Positions 8,771 to 15,874 of a stretch of DNA of 24,967 nt are shown here, piece after piece; positions within the stretch are counted from its first letter, which is position 1; each line of letters opens with the position of its first letter. Position numbers and translations under genes: made by a program. A model generated the notes under the pieces. The model was given only the letters and a program-made list of their open reading frames with translations, was not told the origin of the DNA and did not search any database. The stretch comes from JAXDBW01 sp034678405 (GTDB lineage Bacteria; Patescibacteriota; Patescibacteriia; UBA10025; JAHIVO01), in NCBI GenBank assembly GCA_034678405.1, contig JAXDBW010000057.1:1-24967 (forward strand). The letters are read 5' to 3'.

Positions 8771-9214
8771 TTATACTCCTGCTTTTTCTTTCAATCTCCG
8801 GGCCCACTCAGCTGCACGCTTCCGCTCGCCCTCGCGCAGCGGACCCTCAGGTCCGAGCACGATGAAATGCTGGGGTGGCGCAATCAGCTCGCCGCCCTGT
8901 CTTTTCAGCGCCCGGGCGATCCGATAGCAAGCAGTGCCTGCCCACCATTTGTCATAGCGTGAGTCAAAGGCCGTCACCTTTTTCCCGGTGAGGTCTGCCT
9001 CCTTGAGTTTTTTGAGGGCGTCCAACATATTAGCCGTCGGTCGCCATACATTTATTGGCGAGCCAAAAATTACCAGCTGGGCATGCTCCAGCATCTCTGG
9101 TTGGAATTCCCAGGCTTTGATCAGCTGCGCCTCATCCCCCAGGGCGGAGTACATGGCCTCAGCTATCTTGCGCGTGTTACCGTAGACAGAATCGACAACG
9201 ATGACTGCTTTCAT
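8771..9214 (-). CDS. Flavodoxin-domain protein
   Basis: 147 residues, flavodoxin size. Residues 1-20 have the family start: a beta strand (KAVIVVDS) leading to the FMN-phosphate loop SVYGNTRKIA, the usual T/S-x-T/Y-G-N-T pattern. A second strand ends in FGSPINVWRPT (about 50-61) and a third has VTAFDSRYDKWW, loops that contact the isoalloxazine ring in the family. It probably binds FMN and shuttles electrons, or is a flavodoxin/WrbA-type oxidoreductase; partner unknown. It is monocistronic. On the minus strand GTGACA (9255-9250), a 16-nt spacer and TATACT (9233-9228) form a promoter that would start the mRNA about 7 nt before the ATG, without SD. Confidence 0.85.
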   Translation of the reverse strand: MKAVIVVDSVYGNTRKIAEAMYSALGDEAQLIKAWEFQPEMLEHAQLVIFGSPINVWRPTANMLDALKKLKEADLTGKKVTAFDSRYDKWWAGTACYRIARALKRQGGELIAPPQHFIVLGPEGPLREGERKRAAEWARRLKEKAGV

Positions 9215-9227
9215 ATAAGCGGTATAT

Positions 9228-9255
9228 AGTATACATGACTGAGTGGATTTGTCAC
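9228..9255 (-). promoter_or_regulatory. Promoter of the flavodoxin gene
   Basis: GTGACA, a 16-nt spacer and TATACT on the minus strand. The -10 box ends 13 nt before the ATG, so the 5' leader is only a few nucleotides long and carries no SD. Confidence 0.5.
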
Positions 9256-9260
9256 GCCCG

Positions 9261-9300
9261 TACCAAAAACCACCTGCGGTAGATTCTGGGCAGGTGGTTT
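9261..9300 (-). terminator. Terminator of the sigma/DUF5667 operon
   Basis: An 11-bp perfect stem (9267-9277 with 9290-9300) and a 12-nt loop. On the minus strand it is followed by a short T-rich stretch (TTGG), so it is a moderate terminator. It lies 18 nt past the stop of the DUF5667-like gene. Confidence 0.6.
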
Positions 9301-9318
9301 CACGAAGGGGTTTCGGAG

Positions 9319-10236
9319 TTAGTCATCCGCTTCGTCATCTGGGTCATCACTATGACTCTGGTCAGTGTTAGTGGCGCGATTGGTATTCTGGTTTTGGTTC
9401 TGATTCTGGAGATGCTCTTGCTCCTGCTCCTGTGACTGCTCGGGTTCATGATTCACGTTCTGATTTAGGTTTTGATTGCGATTGTGATCCTGCTCTTGCT
9501 CACGATTGACATTCCCCGCAGCGTTATCACTTCCGTTTACCTCGGTCTCATCGACGTCATCATCTGATGGAGACTCATCGCTATCGCTGTTTTCATTCAT
9601 TTCGTCTGCATCATCGTCATCTGAATCAGACTGCCCAGACTGGACGTGTTCTTGCTCCCGTTCCTGAAATCTGCTACTGATTTCACCAAATCGCTGCGCT
9701 ACGTTTGTCAGAGCCTCTGACGAATTACCATTGTCCGTATGCTCTGCCTGGAGACGATTAATCACCTGCTGCGCATTCTGCAGAGCTTGCTGCTCATGCT
9801 CCTGGGCTTGTGTGACATCATCGAATCTGTTTTGCACCCGCAATCGTTCAATCTCTTGTTCCCGCTCCTCGGCCATATGCAGGAGCCGATCAGCCCGACT
9901 CGTGTCAGAGAGTGAGAGTCCGAGCCATGAACGCTCCAGGGCACGGTCAATGCCATAGAGCGGATCGCCAGGCAGCGCTTGATCTGCGGCGATGGCGGTA
10001 CCGGTCGTACCAAGTAGTAATATAGCAGCGATGAGTATGGGTATCATATAGTGTTTTGTTACTAATAAACTGCTGAACGAGTGCCGTTCTGTAGTATTGT
10101 ATCGGTCTGCGGCAGATTTCGTTACAGTTCGAAATTCACTGAGCATGCGTTCACGGATACGTCCGGTAGCATCAGAGCCAGCCTGTGGGCGCGGTGCCTG
10201 CTGGAGGATGTCTTTTATTGTTGGATGTGGTGTCAT
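9319..10236 (-). CDS. Membrane DUF5667-like protein, candidate anti-sigma factor
   Basis: 305 residues. The N-terminal 60 residues are cytoplasmic, followed by one membrane segment (about 63-83). Next comes a DUF5667-like region beginning LPGDPLYGIDRALE (88-101) with heptad-like Glu/Gln/Arg helices to about 190, a probable coiled coil. The last 100 residues are low complexity: Asp/Glu/Ser-rich, then Gln/Asn/Glu-rich. Its start codon overlaps the ECF sigma stop as ATGA, so the two are translationally coupled. Small membrane proteins in this position usually act as anti-sigma factors that hold the sigma factor with their cytoplasmic tail. No zinc-binding HxxxCxxC is present, so the anti-sigma role is inference from context and topology. 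Confidence 0.8.
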   Translation of the reverse strand: MTPHPTIKDILQQAPRPQAGSDATGRIRERMLSEFRTVTKSAADRYNTTERHSFSSLLVTKHYMIPILIAAILLLGTTGTAIAADQALPGDPLYGIDRALERSWLGLSLSDTSRADRLLHMAEEREQEIERLRVQNRFDDVTQAQEHEQQALQNAQQVINRLQAEHTDNGNSSEALTNVAQRFGEISSRFQEREQEHVQSGQSDSDDDDADEMNENSDSDESPSDDDVDETEVNGSDNAAGNVNREQEQDHNRNQNLNQNVNHEPEQSQEQEQEHLQNQNQNQNTNRATNTDQSHSDDPDDEADD

Positions 10237-10790
10237 AGGGTGGGTGTAGTAAGAGAGTCTTTGAGCTGCTGCATGCCTCGATGTTTGAGGACGCGCACGT
10301 TTACAGCGGTGATGCCGAGCAGCGCCGCTATCTCCTGGGCATCGAGATCCTCGACATAGGCCAGGCGGAGGACGCTGCGGTACTTCTCCGGGAGCCGCTC
10401 GAGCGCCTGCCAGACTGCAGCAGCTCGGGTATCATAGGCACTTTCTTCAGGATCAACCCGCAACTCGATATGGGTCCGCTCTATCACCGCATCAATATCT
10501 TCTGTCTCTCGGTGCTGTCGGTAATGATCAATCAAGCGGTGGCGAGCGATTTGGAAGAGCCAGGTCGAGAATCGAGCGGCCCGTCTCTGCTTATATCGGG
10601 GCAATGACCGAACCATTTCAAGGAAGACGGTCTGCGTCAGATCCTCGGCTATTTCTGGCCCACTCACGCGATACAAAAAATAGCGATAGATTCGCTGAAA
10701 AAAAGCGTCGTAGAGCTGTCCGGCGCTGTCTTCGTCCCCGGCCTGGGCTGCCTGGACGAGTGCCTGGATGTCCCCTTCGTGGTGCTCCAT
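10233..10790 (-). CDS. ECF-type RNA polymerase sigma factor
   Basis: 185 residues, typical ECF size. Region 2 spans about 24-93: FQRIYRYFLYRVSG, the core-binding motif AEDLTQTVFLEMV, then FSTWLFQIARHRLIDHYR for -10 recognition. Region 4 spans about 128-180: LERLPEKYRSVLRLAYVEDL followed by a helix-turn-helix (AQEIAALLGITAVNVRVLKHRG) that reads the -35. Region 3 is absent, as expected. It is co-transcribed and overlaps by 4 nt with the membrane DUF5667-like gene, its probable regulator. A TATACT box at 10832-10827 (minus) may be its -10, leaving a leader of about 30 nt. The regulon cannot be defined from this window. Confidence 0.93.
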   Translation of the reverse strand: MEHHEGDIQALVQAAQAGDEDSAGQLYDAFFQRIYRYFLYRVSGPEIAEDLTQTVFLEMVRSLPRYKQRRAARFSTWLFQIARHRLIDHYRQHRETEDIDAVIERTHIELRVDPEESAYDTRAAAVWQALERLPEKYRSVLRLAYVEDLDAQEIAALLGITAVNVRVLKHRGMQQLKDSLTTPTL

Positions 10791-10837
10791 ACTACCGTGT
10801 ATCGTGATGATATATCATATGTTACAAGTATACCAAA

Positions 10838-10856
10838 AGCGACCTACCAGTCGTAC
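10838..10856 (-). terminator. Weak hairpin-U after ywbE
   Basis: On the minus strand CGAC-TGGTAG-GTCG is followed by CTTTTT, about 20 nt after the YwbE stop. The stem is only 4 bp, so this is a tentative terminator between ywbE and the sigma-factor promoter region. Confidence 0.3.
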
Positions 10857-10876
10857 TCATATATAGTGGCAGCATT

Positions 10877-11068
10877 TTAATAGATCACCTGCACCCGTCC
10901 CACCTCGCCACTCTCCAGGCGTACTTTGATCCCGTGCGGATGAGTCGGTGAGCTCGTGAGTATATCCTTGACGACGCCCTCGGTCAGTTTGCCGGTGGGT
11001 TGGTCCTTTTTCAGGACGATCGCCACTCGCAATCCGGGAAATATGTTTCCGCGATTATGGGGGTTCAT
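10877..11068 (-). CDS. YwbE family protein (DUF2196)
   Basis: 63 residues, nearly entirely the conserved YwbE family pattern: N-terminal NRGNIFPGLRVAIVLKKDQ, central TGKLTEGVVKDILT, then SPTHPHGIKVRLESGEVGRV. The family is a small KOW/SH3-like beta-barrel fold of unknown biochemical role, widespread in Firmicutes, Bacteroidetes and candidate phyla. It is the last gene of a three-gene unit, 6 nt after the DUF3795 gene. Soluble, with no signal peptide. Confidence 0.9.
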   Translation of the reverse strand: MNPHNRGNIFPGLRVAIVLKKDQPTGKLTEGVVKDILTSSPTHPHGIKVRLESGEVGRVQVIY

Positions 11069-11074
11069 ACATGT

Positions 11075-11464
11075 TCAATCTGCGTAACCATATGTGCGCC
11101 GATGGACACAATACGTTCGTCCGTTCTTTACCCAGCGCTTATTTTCTCGTATGACAAACATCTGGATACTATGGTCACGTATATAGTTTAGATTTTTAAT
11201 CATACTCATTTCGTATTTAGTACGGTATCGTTTGTCTAGCGCCTTCAACCGGGCGCACGGATAGGTATCACACTCGAAACAGTATTTCCAGTGATTGGTG
11301 TTTCGTTTGGCACAGTTCTTGATGATGCAGGTACGGCAACTCTTCTGTTTGCAGGTATCATCACCCCGACATCCGGGACAATGCACCTGCTCACGCTGAT
11401 ATGCCATACAGAGTGCGCAATCCATGCCGCATGGTGCGATGAGGCTTCGTGTGATTCTTCCCAC
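11075..11464 (-). CDS. DUF3795-like cysteine-rich protein
   Basis: 129 residues from a GTG at 11464, placed 3 nt after the upstream stop. The first in-frame ATG would cut into the conserved CGMDC motif, so GTG is preferred. Cysteines are dense in residues 10-70: CGMDCALC, CPGC, CKQKSCRTC, a CAKR segment, then YCFECDTYPC. This matches the DUF3795 family, thought to bind zinc or an iron-sulfur cluster, function unknown. The basic C-terminal third (about 75-129) is rich in Arg, Tyr and Lys. It lies between a membrane protein and ywbE in one operon. Confidence 0.82.
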   Translation of the reverse strand: MGRITRSLIAPCGMDCALCMAYQREQVHCPGCRGDDTCKQKSCRTCIIKNCAKRNTNHWKYCFECDTYPCARLKALDKRYRTKYEMSMIKNLNYIRDHSIQMFVIRENKRWVKNGRTYCVHRRTYGYAD

Positions 11465-11467
11465 TTC

Positions 11468-12043
11468 TTAATCGTAAATATTTTTACCAGCCAGAAGGCG
11501 AGCTGTCCGGACGACGATAGCAATGACTCCTCCGATGATACCGATAATGATGATCCAGGGAAATACTATATTCATCCAGTCCCATCCGCCAAATAAATAT
11601 TGGAAGTCAAAGGGAAATACCTGGAACATCCGCACGCCGACGTAGATACCAAAGCCATCCATGGCCAGCCGACCAGCATAGTAGAACCGCTTCTGATCAT
11701 AGAGGATGAACGCCCCGTACACGATCAAGGACAGATAAATCGAGTAGTGCACGATCTGATCGACTTGGTCCCACTCATCGGTGATGAAGCGCCAGCCCCA
11801 CTCCTGGAAGTTGTTTATCACCCACAGTCCAAGGAAGGCAAACACAATGCCGATCGCATAGCCAACTCGGCGGGCCATCGGTCCCTTTTCTTTTTTCTTT
11901 TTGCGTTCCGCCTTTTTCTCGTGGAAGTGATTCTCGACCTCCTTGCCGATGGCACTGCCCACTTCTTTGCCAATCTCGCCGCCAATCTTTTCGCCGACGG
12001 ATTGTGGTGATTCGTGGTATTCGGACCCCATACATGTATACAT
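11468..12043 (-). CDS. Four-helix membrane protein, unknown function
   Basis: 191 residues from the ATG at 12043; a second ATG at 12031 (MGSEYHES) is also possible. I prefer 12043 because a perfect TATAAT (12054-12049, minus strand) ends 5 nt before it, as in a leaderless mRNA. The N-terminus contains Gly/Glu/Lys repeats (GEKIGGEIGKEVGSAIGKEV, 17-36) able to form an amphipathic helix, followed by a very basic stretch (43-59), then four membrane segments (about 60-78, 98-115, 122-142, 157-178). The middle segments contain many Phe, Tyr and Trp. No known family recognised. First gene of the operon with DUF3795 and ywbE. Confidence 0.75.
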   Translation of the reverse strand: MYTCMGSEYHESPQSVGEKIGGEIGKEVGSAIGKEVENHFHEKKAERKKKKEKGPMARRVGYAIGIVFAFLGLWVINNFQEWGWRFITDEWDQVDQIVHYSIYLSLIVYGAFILYDQKRFYYAGRLAMDGFGIYVGVRMFQVFPFDFQYLFGGWDWMNIVFPWIIIIGIIGGVIAIVVRTARLLAGKNIYD

Positions 12044-12048
12044 TACCA

Positions 12049-12054
12049 ATTATA
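12049..12054 (-). promoter_or_regulatory. -10 box of the DUF3795/ywbE operon
   Basis: Consensus TATAAT on the minus strand, 5 nt before the ATG at 12043. No convincing -35 is visible 16-18 nt upstream. Confidence 0.45.
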
Positions 12055-12086
12055 CTGTCATTGTATGACGAAATAGCACGCTAAAC

Positions 12087-12101
12087 AAGCCGGGTTCTGT
12101 C
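12087..12101 (-). ncRNA. Fragment resembling the 3' end of RNase P RNA
   Basis: On the minus strand the stretch GACAGAACCCGGCTT is identical to the conserved P4-strand segment near the 3' end of bacterial rnpB. The 5' part, with its own invariant GAGGAAAGTCC-type segment, is missing. The 300-400 nt upstream, where it should lie, holds a hairpin and the GIY-YIG gene instead. So this is at most a 3' remnant, or a chance 15-mer. Its position beside mobile-looking DNA favours a remnant. Confidence 0.35.
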
Positions 12102-12140
12102 ATCAACCCTCCCAAAGACTGTAACCCTCGGCCAACCTTC

Positions 12141-12212
12141 CTTGTCATTCTGAAGGAGCCATGGGCGACTGAAGAATATAACTATATCCTTCGCTTCGCT
12201 CAGGATGACAAG
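12141..12212. repeat. REP-like long inverted repeat
   Basis: Outer arms 12141-12153 and 12200-12212 (CTTGTCATTCTGA against TCAGGATGACAAG, one wobble) enclose inner arms 12171-12180 and 12183-12192 (GAAGAATATA against TATATCCTTC, one wobble) with a 2-nt loop. The segment CTTCGCTTCGCTCAGGATGACA is a form seen in dispersed hairpins of many bacterial genomes. It stands 40 nt after the GIY-YIG stop codon. A further partial copy, GGATGACA, is at 12241. Confidence 0.7.
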
Positions 12213-12252
12213 TAAGAATTAGGATGAGAATAAAGAGTCCGGATGACACAGA

Positions 12253-12540
12253 TTAATACCATTCATCGCTTAAGTCTCTCCATTTGGGATTCATACTGGT
12301 GACAAGTGCGTCTTTCTTGCTGCGGAGCCAACCTTTCAATTGCTTTTCCCTCACTATTGCATCATACACATACTGGTATTCTTCGAAATACACCAGCTTG
12401 GTGACGTGATACTTTTTGGTGTACCCCTCGACCACCCTTTCTTTGTGTTGCCGTACCCGACCCGCGAGATTACCCGTGACACCGATGTAAAGCATCATAT
12501 TATGTCTGGTAGTTAGAATATATACGTAATACATAAACAT
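12253..12540 (-). CDS. GIY-YIG nuclease family protein (COG2827-like)
   Basis: 95 residues from the ATG at 12540; 12534 is an equal alternative and a GTG at 12546 a poorer one. Single GIY-YIG nuclease domain: YVYIL (5-9), LYIGVT (17-22), a conserved Arg (R28) in GRVRQHK, Tyr/Lys-rich middle, and the metal-binding Glu in AIVREKQLKGW (E65). Members are small standalone endonucleases or structure-specific nucleases, often amplified and strain-variable. A CCCCA/TGGGG hairpin (12541-12557) sits just before the start. Downstream lie a REP-like hairpin and an rnpB-like fragment, so this gene may belong to a small mobile unit. Biological substrate unknown. Confidence 0.85.
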   Translation of the reverse strand: MFMYYVYILTTRHNMMLYIGVTGNLAGRVRQHKERVVEGYTKKYHVTKLVYFEEYQYVYDAIVREKQLKGWLRSKKDALVTSMNPKWRDLSDEWY

Positions 12541-12589
12541 CCCCACTAGTTATGGGGAAGGCTGTATGACTAGAATACCGCTCAAACAA

Positions 12590-13042
12590 CTACCCGTCAA
12601 TCTGCTGGATGTCCCTGAGTACCTGCTCCGCATGGGCAGCGGGCTTCACGGATTTGTATATCTTGCGGATGACACCTTGTGTATCGATCAAGAATGACAC
12701 TCGCTTCGGGAAGAGGATACCATTAGCGCCATACGCCTTGATAATTTCTCGGTCAGGGTCAGCCAGCAAGGGAAACGGCAGGTCGTGTTTCTCACGAAAC
12801 TTCGCATGACTCTCACTACTGTCCCCGCTCACCCCGACGATATGGGCGACTTTTTTTAATTCAGCATAATGATCCCGAAACGTACACGCCTCGGTCGTAC
12901 ATCCTGAGGTGAAATCCTTCGGATAGAAATACAACAGCAACCATTTATCGCTGTAGTCTTTGAGTATATGTTTCGTACCCGTGTCATCCATTGCAGTAAA
13001 TGACGGGGCAGAATCTCCAACAGTTAGTGTTTGTGTGACCAT
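12590..13042 (-). CDS. bcp: Peroxiredoxin, Bcp/PrxQ type
   Basis: 150 residues, standard length. Reduces hydrogen peroxide and organic hydroperoxides using thioredoxin-type donors. The active site is P41-x3-T45-x2-C48 in FYPKDFTSGCTTEAC, with the resolving Cys C53 five residues on, the atypical 2-Cys pattern of Bcp/PrxQ. The conserved Arg follows in PKRVSFLID. A modest SD (AAGGA) precedes the ATG. It starts 3 nt after the stop of the inositol-monophosphatase-like gene and is last in a three-gene unit. Confidence 0.95.
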   Translation of the reverse strand: MVTQTLTVGDSAPSFTAMDDTGTKHILKDYSDKWLLLYFYPKDFTSGCTTEACTFRDHYAELKKVAHIVGVSGDSSESHAKFREKHDLPFPLLADPDREIIKAYGANGILFPKRVSFLIDTQGVIRKIYKSVKPAAHAEQVLRDIQQIDG

Positions 13043-13045
13043 AGA

Positions 13046-13834
13046 TTATTCCTTTATGTACTTACTAATACACCTGACGAGCTCGTCATGTATCACGCCA
13101 TTTGACATGATACTCCCCTGGATGTCCCGATCATACCGCTGGTCGTGGCCGAAGAGGTCACTCGTCCGACCACCCGCCTCCTCGACAATCACCTTTGACG
13201 CCGCCACATCCACATATTTCCCTGTCGTGCCCGCATACACGCTCGCCTCATACTGCCCGGCTGCCACCAGTCCATTCACAAATGCCAGTGAACCAAGATT
13301 CGTCACATAGGTATCCGTATCCAGGGATAGCTGGTGCAGCGGGGTATCGATGTCATGCTCTGCGTCAAACCACCACGTCGAATTGACAATCGCGTGACGC
13401 GTGAGACCCGTCTGGCTTACGTGGATTTTTTTGTCATTGAGGTAGGCACCCCGTCCCTGCTCCGCGCTATAGAGCCGCTGCATATGGGGATCATAGATCA
13501 CACCCGCGATGGGATTGCCCTCTCGGACGAGGGCCAGCGAAAACGTGGCAATGGGAATGCCTTTACGATATGGGATGGTGCCATCAATCGGATCACACAC
13601 CCACACAAAATCAGATCCATGATCCGCGCTTCGCTCCTCCCCCAGGACCGAGTGAGCGGGAAAGGCCTTTGCTATTTCGGCGATCACCATGTCATTGATC
13701 TGGTCATCCGCCGCGGTGGTGAGAGAGCCGTCGTCCTTCTCATGATACGAAATATCAGCCAGGAAATGCTGCCGCATGATCTCTCCGGCCGCTATAGCCA
13801 GGCGTTTCGCAAATGGCAAATAGTTCTCAGACAT
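13046..13834 (-). CDS. Inositol monophosphatase family protein
   Basis: 262 residues, the usual size. The metal-binding motifs are present: GEE (65-67) and the signature DPIDGT (81-86), which hold Mg2+ and the water nucleophile. Near residue 208 is VDVAASKVIVEEAGG, equivalent to the WDxAAG motif but with Val for Trp and Ser for the Gly-side position. The family includes SuhB, 3'-phosphoadenosine phosphatase (CysQ) and histidinol phosphatases; substrate cannot be decided. Between an unknown gene (5 nt upstream) and bcp (3 nt downstream), so co-transcribed. Confidence 0.9.
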   Translation of the reverse strand: MSENYLPFAKRLAIAAGEIMRQHFLADISYHEKDDGSLTTAADDQINDMVIAEIAKAFPAHSVLGEERSADHGSDFVWVCDPIDGTIPYRKGIPIATFSLALVREGNPIAGVIYDPHMQRLYSAEQGRGAYLNDKKIHVSQTGLTRHAIVNSTWWFDAEHDIDTPLHQLSLDTDTYVTNLGSLAFVNGLVAAGQYEASVYAGTTGKYVDVAASKVIVEEAGGRTSDLFGHDQRYDRDIQGSIMSNGVIHDELVRCISKYIKE

Positions 13835-13839
13835 AAATA

Positions 13840-14622
13840 CTATCCATATTTCTCAATAAATGCGTCACGTGATATCGCGCCGAACTGCACATCCTGCTCT
13901 CCCACGGGGCGATCATACTTATCACCGCGTGCTTCACCGGCCATATTGAGAATCGACCGAATCTGCCGTTGTGGAACGTCAATATCTGGAAATTTCTCGA
14001 AGCCCAGCCGATCGGTCACCGGATGCGACATCATCCAAGAAATACCAACCACACCCTTTATGTCAGGGTGCTCCTGCAAATACGTTGCGATCTGCTGAAA
14101 TGATGACCGCACATCTCTGATCCCGGCCGGTGGCACACCTTCTTCTTTTTCCGGCCATTCAATATTTAAGACTAGATCTCGGGGCCTGATGATTGTGCCA
14201 TCTGCCATGGAGCAGGTCCACTCAGACGGCATGCGTACCACTTTAAAATTCCCTAGCTGTATCTCCTCTACTTTTCTGCGATCGATAACCTCATTCGCCC
14301 GACGACGAATCTCATCATTAAATAACCGATCGCGGATCAGCGGCTGAACCTGAGCAAACGCCGCGTCCACGAAACTATCCTTGTCCGTGAAGGCCAATGA
14401 CTGGATTGCCTCCTTAAATGCCGCTGTCCGCTCTGGTCCATACAGCTCCTCCATCTCATCAAATGACGACTGGGGATCGGACAAGATAAACTCCTGCGGT
14501 GGTATATCTAGCTTCACCGCCTCATCGTACAGCCGCCCCAGCTCAGTCCGGGACAGGGCTGCATGTTTCTGATAGGTCTCCTCTGTTACGACTTCTGGAT
14601 TGTATTCGGCTCGCTCTGGCAT
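13840..14622 (-). CDS. Soluble protein of unknown function
   Basis: 260 residues from the ATG at 14622. The open frame extends to 14772, but that part crosses the divergent promoter region. TATACT (14634-14629) ends 6 nt before this ATG, indicating a leaderless mRNA. There is no signal peptide or membrane segment. The N-terminal half is helical and acidic (about 1-100), with an Arg-rich helix near 105-125. The C-terminal half has a strand-rich part with WTCSMADGT, LVLNIEWPE and GVVGISWMMSHPVTDRLGF. I do not recognise a family. First of a unit with the inositol-monophosphatase gene and bcp. Confidence 0.72.
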   Translation of the reverse strand: MPERAEYNPEVVTEETYQKHAALSRTELGRLYDEAVKLDIPPQEFILSDPQSSFDEMEELYGPERTAAFKEAIQSLAFTDKDSFVDAAFAQVQPLIRDRLFNDEIRRRANEVIDRRKVEEIQLGNFKVVRMPSEWTCSMADGTIIRPRDLVLNIEWPEKEEGVPPAGIRDVRSSFQQIATYLQEHPDIKGVVGISWMMSHPVTDRLGFEKFPDIDVPQRQIRSILNMAGEARGDKYDRPVGEQDVQFGAISRDAFIEKYG

Positions 14623-14628
14623 AGATAC

Positions 14629-14657
14629 AGTATACCAATTTCCAAGCCCGGTGTGGA
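14629..14657 (-). promoter_or_regulatory. Promoter of the 14622-12590 operon
   Basis: TCCACA (14657-14652), a 17-nt spacer and TATACT (14634-14629) on the minus strand. The box ends 6 nt before the ATG, so transcription would begin at or next to the start codon. Confidence 0.5.
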
Positions 14658-14680
14658 GTTTGATCGATGAGGACTCGCGT

Positions 14681-14709
14681 TTGACGGGACGCAGTTTTTT
14701 GTATACTGT
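14681..14709 (+). promoter_or_regulatory. Promoter of the solitary gene at 14776
   Basis: TTGACG (14681-14686) and, after 15 nt, TATACT (14702-14707), or after 17 nt TACTGT. It diverges from the minus-strand promoter 24 nt away. The leader would be about 60-70 nt. Confidence 0.45.
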
Positions 14710-14775
14710 GGTAACGCCCTTTGATATATTGATTGGATACCAAAAAACAAACATAGACACGAGGAGGTACACAGC

Positions 14776-15159
14776 ATGTCAGTTACGTTAGGAGATCTAC
14801 GGGTCAAAAAGGTTAAGCTGCACGCACTCGGTGAAACCGGGCGAGTAATCATCATTGTGGGCGAGGCGCCCACATACCAGGTGCTACATTTCGTGGGTCC
14901 TACCGACCCCAATGGTTTCGTTGGCTGTAGCCAACTGGAAGTGAACGAAGCTACCCTGGAGAGCTACGTCTCCGGACTGCGCAAGGTCTGGAAAACAGGC
15001 TCATCGTTCTCGCCGGTGCGGTGTGTGACGTCAACGGATGACGAAACCGTAACGACCGTGACACTCGGTCAGCCCCTCTTCCTGCAAACTGCGGGAAAGG
15101 CTCCCACTAAGATCGGTACACCGGTCCATAGAATACTGATGTATTCGTCCGACCGATAA
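14776..15159 (+). CDS. Small soluble protein, unknown function
   Basis: 127 residues. The start is fixed by a near-perfect SD (GAGGAGGT, 14761-14768) 7 nt before the ATG. There is no signal peptide or membrane segment. The composition suggests a mostly beta fold: many short Val/Ile/Thr strands (KVKLHAL, RVIIIVGE, YQVLHFVG, TVTTVTLG). Two Cys residues lie at about 51 and 83. I recognise no family. It is a single-gene unit with its own promoter and a strong terminator, and the strong SD contrasts with flanking genes. A highly expressed accessory protein is possible, but this is inference. Confidence 0.75.
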   Translation: MSVTLGDLRVKKVKLHALGETGRVIIIVGEAPTYQVLHFVGPTDPNGFVGCSQLEVNEATLESYVSGLRKVWKTGSSFSPVRCVTSTDDETVTTVTLGQPLFLQTAGKAPTKIGTPVHRILMYSSDR

Positions 15160-15182
15160 CCATATACGGTAATGTGGGCGAC

Positions 15183-15213
15183 AACGCCGGAATTCCCATT
15201 CCGGCGTTTTTAT
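15183..15213 (+). terminator. Rho-independent terminator
   Basis: Perfect 11-bp stem (15183-15193 with 15198-15208), loop TCCC, then TTTTATTATTT. It stands 23 nt after the stop at 15159. Confidence 0.92.
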
Positions 15214-15343
15214 TATTTGTATTGCCTGAGGTGGAACCTGGGTGGTGGCACTCTACGGCAAACACGCCAGTGATCCATTCACCAGGCGGCAGGTACCGGT
15301 CAATATCACCTTATGGCATCTCTGATGCCTGTTGACAGAGAAA
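15214..15343. other. Intergenic stretch between convergent genes
   Basis: No open frame or RNA gene is recognised. A 6-bp hairpin GGCATC-TCT-GATGCC (15315-15329) lies 15 nt past the stop of the minus-strand methyltransferase gene, but without a T-run on either strand. Confidence 0.4.
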
Positions 15344-15832
15344 TTATGGCTTCTTGAACGGCAACAGCCGATGGACCTGGGTTAGATATTCCTGATACTG
15401 CGTACCAAATGCCTCAGTGAGCTGCCGCTCCTCTTTCCTGATGAATAGCGCCACGCCGACGTAGAGAAATACGGCCGGTACTAGATACACCCATGCGAGC
15501 GTGATACAGGCGACGCCAGGTAGGATGAAGAATGTCGCGCTGGAATAAATCGGATTGCGCACGATGCCATAGGCACCAGTGGTAATCAGTGTGCCTTTTG
15601 GAAATCCGGTGAGCAACTGGACGATAGCCGTCGCCCAAAAGACAATCCCTACGCCGAGGAGTACATACCCGATGTACTGAAGGAAACTGACACTGTCTGG
15701 TAGTCCGGCGAAATCAAATCCCGACACATCAACCCAGATGGCAGCAACCAACGATGGGAGCATGAAGAGGATAATAATCCCTCCCTGACCCACGATGTTC
15801 ATGCCGTGTTGTTTTTGAAAAATAGTAGCCAT
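15344..15832 (-). CDS. Isoprenylcysteine/PEMT-type membrane methyltransferase
   Basis: 162 residues with membrane segments at about 15-33, 51-74 and 98-128. The C-terminal half has the family signature: TTGAYGIVRNPIYSS (84-98), and EERQLTEAFGTQYQEYLTQV followed by RLLP (135-158). In isoprenylcysteine carboxyl methyltransferase and phospholipid N-methyltransferase relatives these bind S-adenosylmethionine. Bacterial members act on unknown lipids or small molecules, so the substrate is open. Preceded by a 42-nt gap after the small membrane protein gene; the three genes 16646-15344 look co-transcribed. Confidence 0.85.
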   Translation of the reverse strand: MATIFQKQHGMNIVGQGGIIILFMLPSLVAAIWVDVSGFDFAGLPDSVSFLQYIGYVLLGVGIVFWATAIVQLLTGFPKGTLITTGAYGIVRNPIYSSATFFILPGVACITLAWVYLVPAVFLYVGVALFIRKEERQLTEAFGTQYQEYLTQVHRLLPFKKP

Positions 15833-15874
15833 AGTATTACGAATTGCATTTTGGAGCTGAATAAAAACAAACGT

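Noticed and set aside
8124..8807. Open frame of 227 codons on the minus strand
   Set aside because: It opposes a gene with signal peptide, SD and terminator on the plus strand, and runs through that terminator; no family pattern.
12087..12101. Complete RNase P RNA gene
   Set aside because: The 5' conserved half is missing upstream on the same strand; only a short 3' element matches.
13840..14772. N-terminal extension of the unknown protein to 14772
   Set aside because: It would cross the divergent promoter region; the leaderless-type -10 box fits the ATG at 14622.
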